Positions 1 to 5,051 of a stretch of DNA of 5,051 nucleotides are shown one piece after another. The notes beneath the pieces were generated by a model. That model was given only the letters and a program-made list of their open reading frames with translations. It was not told where the DNA came from and made no database searches. The number at the start of each line of letters is the position of its first letter. Within the stretch, counting starts at the first letter, position 1. The stretch comes from Pseudomonadota bacterium (lineage in GTDB: Bacteria > Desulfobacterota > DSM-4660 > Desulfatiglandales > B25-G16). A program made the position numbers and the translations under genes. The stretch is taken from the NCBI GenBank assembly GCA_015223015.1, contig JADFWK010000178.1, positions 1 to 5,051 of the forward strand, written 5' to 3'.

Positions 1-22
1 AATTATGCCGATGAGGGTTTAA
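1..22 (+). CDS. dnaN: DNA polymerase III beta sliding clamp, C-terminal end only (partial)
   Basis: Only the last codons are in the window. Reading from base 2 gives Ile-Met-Pro-Met-Arg-Val and then a TAA stop at 20-22. The beta clamp family ends in a nearly invariant Met-Pro-Met-Arg plus one hydrophobic residue (E. coli ends VMPMRL). This tail lines part of the hydrophobic cleft where polymerases and other clamp-binding proteins dock. The clamp encircles DNA and gives the replicative polymerase its processivity. Its position three bases before gyrB fits the usual dnaA-dnaN-gyrB origin cluster. The other two frames also end nearby (TGA at 12-14; TAA at 34-36, overlapping gyrB) but give no recognisable tail. 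The call rests on six residues plus context, so it is likely rather than certain. Confidence 0.8.
13..17 (+). promoter_or_regulatory. Ribosome binding site of gyrB, inside the end of dnaN
   Basis: GAGGG at 13-17 lies 8 bases before the gyrB ATG at 26, a normal Shine-Dalgarno distance, and overlaps the last dnaN codons. A second purine run, AAGGG at 21-25, touches the ATG and is too close to serve. The placement inside the upstream gene suggests that ribosomes finishing dnaN help start gyrB. Confidence 0.6.
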
Positions 23-2410
<2,388 letters not shown>

Positions 2411-2412
2411 TT

Positions 2413-2468
2413 GGTTGTATGGTGTGCCAGCCAGAGTCGAAACTATTTATTACTTATGCACTACAACC
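2413..2468. repeat. Interrupted inverted repeat (possible RNA stem-loop) in the gyrB-gyrA spacer
   Basis: GGTTGTA at 2413-2419 is the perfect inverse complement of TACAACC at 2462-2468. After a two-base bulge (2420-2421), GTG at 2422-2424 pairs with CAC at 2459-2461. That gives ten pairs around a 34-base loop. A pyrimidine-rich stretch follows (2469-2476), but there is no uninterrupted T-run directly after the stem, so it does not look like a standard intrinsic terminator. It could be an mRNA processing or stability element, a regulatory hairpin ahead of gyrA, or a protein-binding dyad. A chance origin is possible because the loop is long. Confidence 0.4.
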
Positions 2469-2493
2469 TTCTTTCTGTATGCTCTGTAACCAT

Positions 2494-2517
2494 CCCCTTT
2501 TTAGACCCCCTTTTTTT
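2494..2517. repeat. Doubled C/T tract
   Basis: Two homopolymer blocks follow each other: C4T5 at 2494-2502 and C5T7 at 2506-2517, separated by AGA. The second contains seven Ts. No G-rich partner lies upstream to make a terminator stem. Such tracts are prone to slippage, but they lie outside both genes, so a length change would not alter a reading frame. Confidence 0.5.
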
Positions 2518-2567
2518 CATAGTTTAACCATGTGAGATCTCTGTGTTTACTACATTATTAAGCCGAT

Positions 2568-2573
2568 AAGGAG
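2568..2573 (+). promoter_or_regulatory. Ribosome binding site of gyrA
   Basis: AAGGAG at 2568-2573 ends five bases before the ATG at 2579, and fixes that start. The later in-frame Met23 codon (2645) would cut off the conserved IEEE motif, and its purine run (2639-2644) touches the ATG, leaving no spacing. Confidence 0.85.
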
Positions 2574-2578
2574 AGAGT

Positions 2579-5020
2579 ATGAGCTCTGTAACAAAAGGAG
2601 ATGTAACAAAAGGAGATTTAAACACTGTTACCATAGAAGAGGAGATGAAACGGTCTTATCTGGAATATGCCATGAGCGTGATTGTTGGCAGGGCATTGCC
2701 AGACATAAGGGACGGGCTCAAACCCGTCCACAGAAGAGTCTTGTACGCCATGGAACAGTTGAAAAATTATCACAATAGACCGTATAAAAAATCTGCTCGA
2801 GTAGTAGGGGATGTGATCGGGAAGTATCACCCTCATGGTGATGCAGCTGTTTACGATGCTATCGTAAGGCTGGCCCAACCTTTCTCCATGAGGTACCCTT
2901 TAATTAACGGACAGGGAAACTTCGGTTCAGTGGATGGAGATCCGCCTGCGGCCATGAGGTACACCGAGATCAGGATGTACGAAATAGCCGAGGAGTTTTT
3001 AACAGATGTGGAAAAAGAAACAGTTGACTTTGTTGAAAATTATGACGGCTCTCTTATGGAGCCCGTAATCCTTCCCACCAATATTCCCAACTTACTTATC
3101 AGCGGATCATCAGGTATAGCAGTGGGTATGGCCACAAACATTCCGCCCCACAACCTTCATGAAGTCAGCAATGCCATTATTCACACCATTAATAATCCAG
3201 ACATTACCCTCAAGGAACTCATGGAAGACTTACCTGGTCCCGATTTTCCAACATCAGGGTTTATTTATGGAGAGCGGGGGATTCAGGAGGCTTACTCTGG
3301 GGGAAGGGGCATTATAAAGATTCGTGCTCGGGCATTTATAGAAAAGGCGGGGGAAAGCAAGGAACGGATAATCATCACCGAAATACCGTACCAGGTGAAT
3401 AAGGCAAACTTGCTCAAGGGTATAGCGGAGTTGGTCAAAAACAAAAAGATAGAGGGAATAAGCGATCTACGGGACGAATCGGACCGTGATGGGTTGAGGG
3501 TTGCAATTGATATTAAACGGGGTGCCAGCGCATCGGTTATCCTTAATCGCCTCTATAAGTTTACCCAGATGGACATATCCTTTGGAATTATTATGCTGGC
3601 CATTGTAAACGGGAGGCCGGAGATCCTTACCCTTAAAGAGGTAATACAGCACTTTATTCATTATAGAAAAGAGATTATTGTACGGCGGACATCTTTTGAA
3701 TTAAGGAAGGCCGAGGCACGGGCCCATATCTTAGAGGGATTAAAGGTTGCATTGGATCGTCTGGATAGCGTTGTCAAGTTGATTCGCTCTTCAGCTACCC
3801 CTGCAGATGCCAAAAAGGGGCTCATGGAGACATTTCAACTCTCAGAGATTCAGGCCCAGGCAATCTTGGATATGAGATTGCAGAGATTAACCGGACTGGA
3901 GAGAGGCAAGATAGATGATGAGTATAAGGATACTATCAAGAACATAGAGAAGTTTAAGGCGATTTTGAGCAGTGAATCCCTGGTCTTAGACATCATAAAA
4001 AAAGAGACGAAAGAGATTCAGGGAAAATATGGCGATGACCGGCGAACAGAGATCATAAAAGACGTTCACACGTTAGATCTTGAGGATCTGATCGTAGACG
4101 AGGACATGGTTATCACCGTCACCCATGCAGGCTATATCAAAAGAACCCCTATAAGCCTCTATCGCGCGCAGCGGAGGGGCGGCAAGGGCGTGGCTGGGAC
4201 AAAGGTGAGGGAAGAGGATTTTGTGGTATCAATGTTTGTAGCCTCAACCCATGACTACCTCTTGTTTTTCATGAACACGGGACGCCTCTATTGGAGAAAG
4301 GTCCATGAGGTACCGGAGGCAGGGAGAATGGCCAAGGGCACGGCTATTGTCAACCTGCTAGACCTCCAGCCAGTGGAAAAAATAGCCACGATTTTATCGT
4401 TAAAGGGGTTTCAGGATGGCCAGTTTATCGTTATGGCCACCAAGAACGGGCTGGTGAAAAGGACAGACCTTGCTGCCTATAGCAGGCCTAGGGCAACAGG
4501 AATTACCGCCTTAAAGATCAATCAAGACGATGAGTTAATCGGTGTGAGGGTGACGAACGGGGACCAAGATATTTTTTTAAGCTCCCAAAAAGGAAAGGCT
4601 ATTCGATTTCATGAGCGGGATCTGCGCAGCATGGGCCGCGTTGCAGCAGGCAACAAGGGGATACGGCTCGACAGTGATGATCAGGTGGTTAGCGTGGAGA
4701 TTCTGAACGAAGGAGCGACCATTCTTACCATAACGGAGAATGGTTATGGAAAAAGGACGGACACGCGCCAATACAGGGCACAGCATAGGGGCGGTAAAGG
4801 GGTGTTTTCGATAAGGACATCGGAGAGAAACGGCCTTGTAGTAAGCGCCACCCAGGTGGCGGGCAGCGATGAATTGATAATTCTCTCAAGCCAAGGGAAG
4901 ATCATTAGAATAAGGATGGCGGACATTTCAGTTATCGGCAGACATACCCAGGGGGTAAAGCTGATAAACCTCAAAACGTCTGAAAAGGTTGTAGCTGTAG
5001 CCAGACTAATAGAAGCATAG
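2579..5020 (+). CDS. gyrA: DNA gyrase subunit A (DNA cleavage and wrapping subunit), complete
   Basis: GyrA breaks and rejoins the gated DNA duplex through a tyrosyl-phosphate bond and wraps DNA so that gyrase supercoils it. The winged-helix domain (about 35-145) has the active-site Arg127-Tyr128 in AAMRYTE (E. coli Tyr122) and the quinolone-determining stretch [10 protein letters not shown] (84-93). A tower domain follows with Ile180 in [16 protein letters not shown] (E. coli DNA-bending Ile174). Next come the coiled coil and C-gate (about 345-490). The C-terminal pinwheel (about 505-810) has six glycine-plus-basic repeats starting near 518, 568, 624, 672, 722 and 773. The canonical GyrA box QRRGGKG (531-537), absent from ParC, identifies gyrase; a variant, QHRGGKG, lies at 735-741. 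At 813 residues it is shorter than E. coli's 875, and it ends in [12 protein letters not shown] without the acidic tail. The N-terminus carries a duplicated VTKGD. Ala89 sits where E. coli has Ser83; Asp93 (E. coli Asp87) is kept. Confidence 0.98.
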   Translation: MSSVTKGDVTKGDLNTVTIEEEMKRSYLEYAMSVIVGRALPDIRDGLKPVHRRVLYAMEQLKNYHNRPYKKSARVVGDVIGKYHPHGDAAVYDAIVRLAQPFSMRYPLINGQGNFGSVDGDPPAAMRYTEIRMYEIAEEFLTDVEKETVDFVENYDGSLMEPVILPTNIPNLLISGSSGIAVGMATNIPPHNLHEVSNAIIHTINNPDITLKELMEDLPGPDFPTSGFIYGERGIQEAYSGGRGIIKIRARAFIEKAGESKERIIITEIPYQVNKANLLKGIAELVKNKKIEGISDLRDESDRDGLRVAIDIKRGASASVILNRLYKFTQMDISFGIIMLAIVNGRPEILTLKEVIQHFIHYRKEIIVRRTSFELRKAEARAHILEGLKVALDRLDSVVKLIRSSATPADAKKGLMETFQLSEIQAQAILDMRLQRLTGLERGKIDDEYKDTIKNIEKFKAILSSESLVLDIIKKETKEIQGKYGDDRRTEIIKDVHTLDLEDLIVDEDMVITVTHAGYIKRTPISLYRAQRRGGKGVAGTKVREEDFVVSMFVASTHDYLLFFMNTGRLYWRKVHEVPEAGRMAKGTAIVNLLDLQPVEKIATILSLKGFQDGQFIVMATKNGLVKRTDLAAYSRPRATGITALKINQDDELIGVRVTNGDQDIFLSSQKGKAIRFHERDLRSMGRVAAGNKGIRLDSDDQVVSVEILNEGATILTITENGYGKRTDTRQYRAQHRGGKGVFSIRTSERNGLVVSATQVAGSDELIILSSQGKIIRIRMADISVIGRHTQGVKLINLKTSEKVVAVARLIEA
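2588..2617 (+). repeat. Perfect 15-bp tandem duplication at the 5' end of gyrA
   Basis: GTAACAAAAGGAGAT occurs twice with no mismatch, at 2588-2602 and 2603-2617, encoding [10 protein letters not shown] (residues 4-13). The unit is a multiple of three, so copy-number change keeps the frame. It lies before the conserved IEEE motif, in a part of the family with no fixed length. Without one copy, the N-terminus would nearly match E. coli GyrA, whose numbering is offset by 6. Each copy contains an AAAAGGAG that resembles a Shine-Dalgarno. Confidence 0.95.
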
Positions 5021-5029
5021 CTATTCAGT
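5005..5029. other. Weak inverted repeat across the gyrA stop codon
   Basis: ACTAATAG at 5005-5012 pairs with CTATTCAGT at 5021-5029, leaving one bulged base (5026) and an eight-base loop that contains the TAG stop (5018-5020). The stem is AT-rich and has no T-run after it, so it is not a terminator. It may be chance. Confidence 0.25.
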
Positions 5030-5051
5030 TCCAACGCTTTCCCGGGTTCAG
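5021..5051. other. Downstream of gyrA: no recognisable feature
   Basis: The 31 bases after the gyrA stop contain CCCGGG at 5041-5046 and no start codon with a ribosome site. No complete terminator is visible. A terminator or the next gene may lie just beyond the window. Confidence 0.6.

Noticed and set aside
2498..2517. T-runs in the spacer as an intrinsic terminator of gyrB
   Set aside because: No stable GC-rich stem lies directly before either T-run, and the nearest dyad ends 29 bases earlier.
2462..2520. Small minus-strand frame (ATG at 2520 down to a TAG), 19 codons, in the spacer
   Set aside because: It is lysine-rich only because it reads the C/T tract in reverse, and there is no supporting context.
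2645..2647. Alternative gyrA start at Met23
   Set aside because: It would remove the conserved IEEE motif, and its purine run touches the ATG; the start at 2579 has a properly spaced ribosome site.
4744..5034. Minus-strand open frame of 96 codons opposite the gyrA 3' end
   Set aside because: It is antisense to the last pinwheel blades. The hydrophobic stretch arises from the complement of gyrA codons, with no family resemblance.

Overview
The window is part of a chromosomal replication and supercoiling gene cluster of a bacterium. It holds, all on the + strand, the last codons of dnaN (DNA polymerase III beta clamp), a complete gyrB (792 aa) and a complete gyrA (813 aa). Gene content, intact motifs and lack of mobile-element traces mark it as core housekeeping DNA, probably near the replication origin, where dnaA-dnaN-(recF)-gyrB-gyrA clusters usually lie. 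I see no novel multi-gene system here.

Layout: bases 1-22 end the upstream frame with Ile-Met-Pro-Met-Arg-Val-stop, the signature beta-clamp C-terminus. gyrB starts three bases after that stop, so dnaN and gyrB are probably co-transcribed and translationally coupled, with no recF between them. A 174-base spacer (2405-2578) follows gyrB, with a long inverted repeat, a double C/T tract and no convincing sigma70-type promoter. gyrA follows behind a clear Shine-Dalgarno. The last 31 bases (5021-5051) carry no recognisable gene.

Organism: GyrB carries the roughly 170-residue insert in its TOPRIM region typical of Gram-negative gyrases. The dnaN-gyrB-gyrA order without recF is known to me from sulfate-reducing Desulfovibrio-type bacteria. 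A Desulfobacterota (former Deltaproteobacteria)-like or neighbouring Gram-negative lineage is my best guess, with low confidence. GC content is moderate and uneven, rising from about 31-37% in sampled gyrB 5' rows to about 52% in 3' gyrA.

Function: GyrB supplies the ATPase clamp and the TOPRIM metal site. GyrA supplies the DNA-cleaving tyrosine and the six-bladed C-terminal pinwheel that wraps DNA. Together they form the A2B2 gyrase that introduces negative supercoils. The most interesting details are two drug-contact positions with non-canonical residues (GyrB Leu137, where E. coli has Arg136 for aminocoumarins; GyrA Ala89, where E. coli has Ser83 for quinolones), a perfect 15-bp in-frame tandem duplication at the gyrA 5' end, and a structured gyrB-gyrA spacer.
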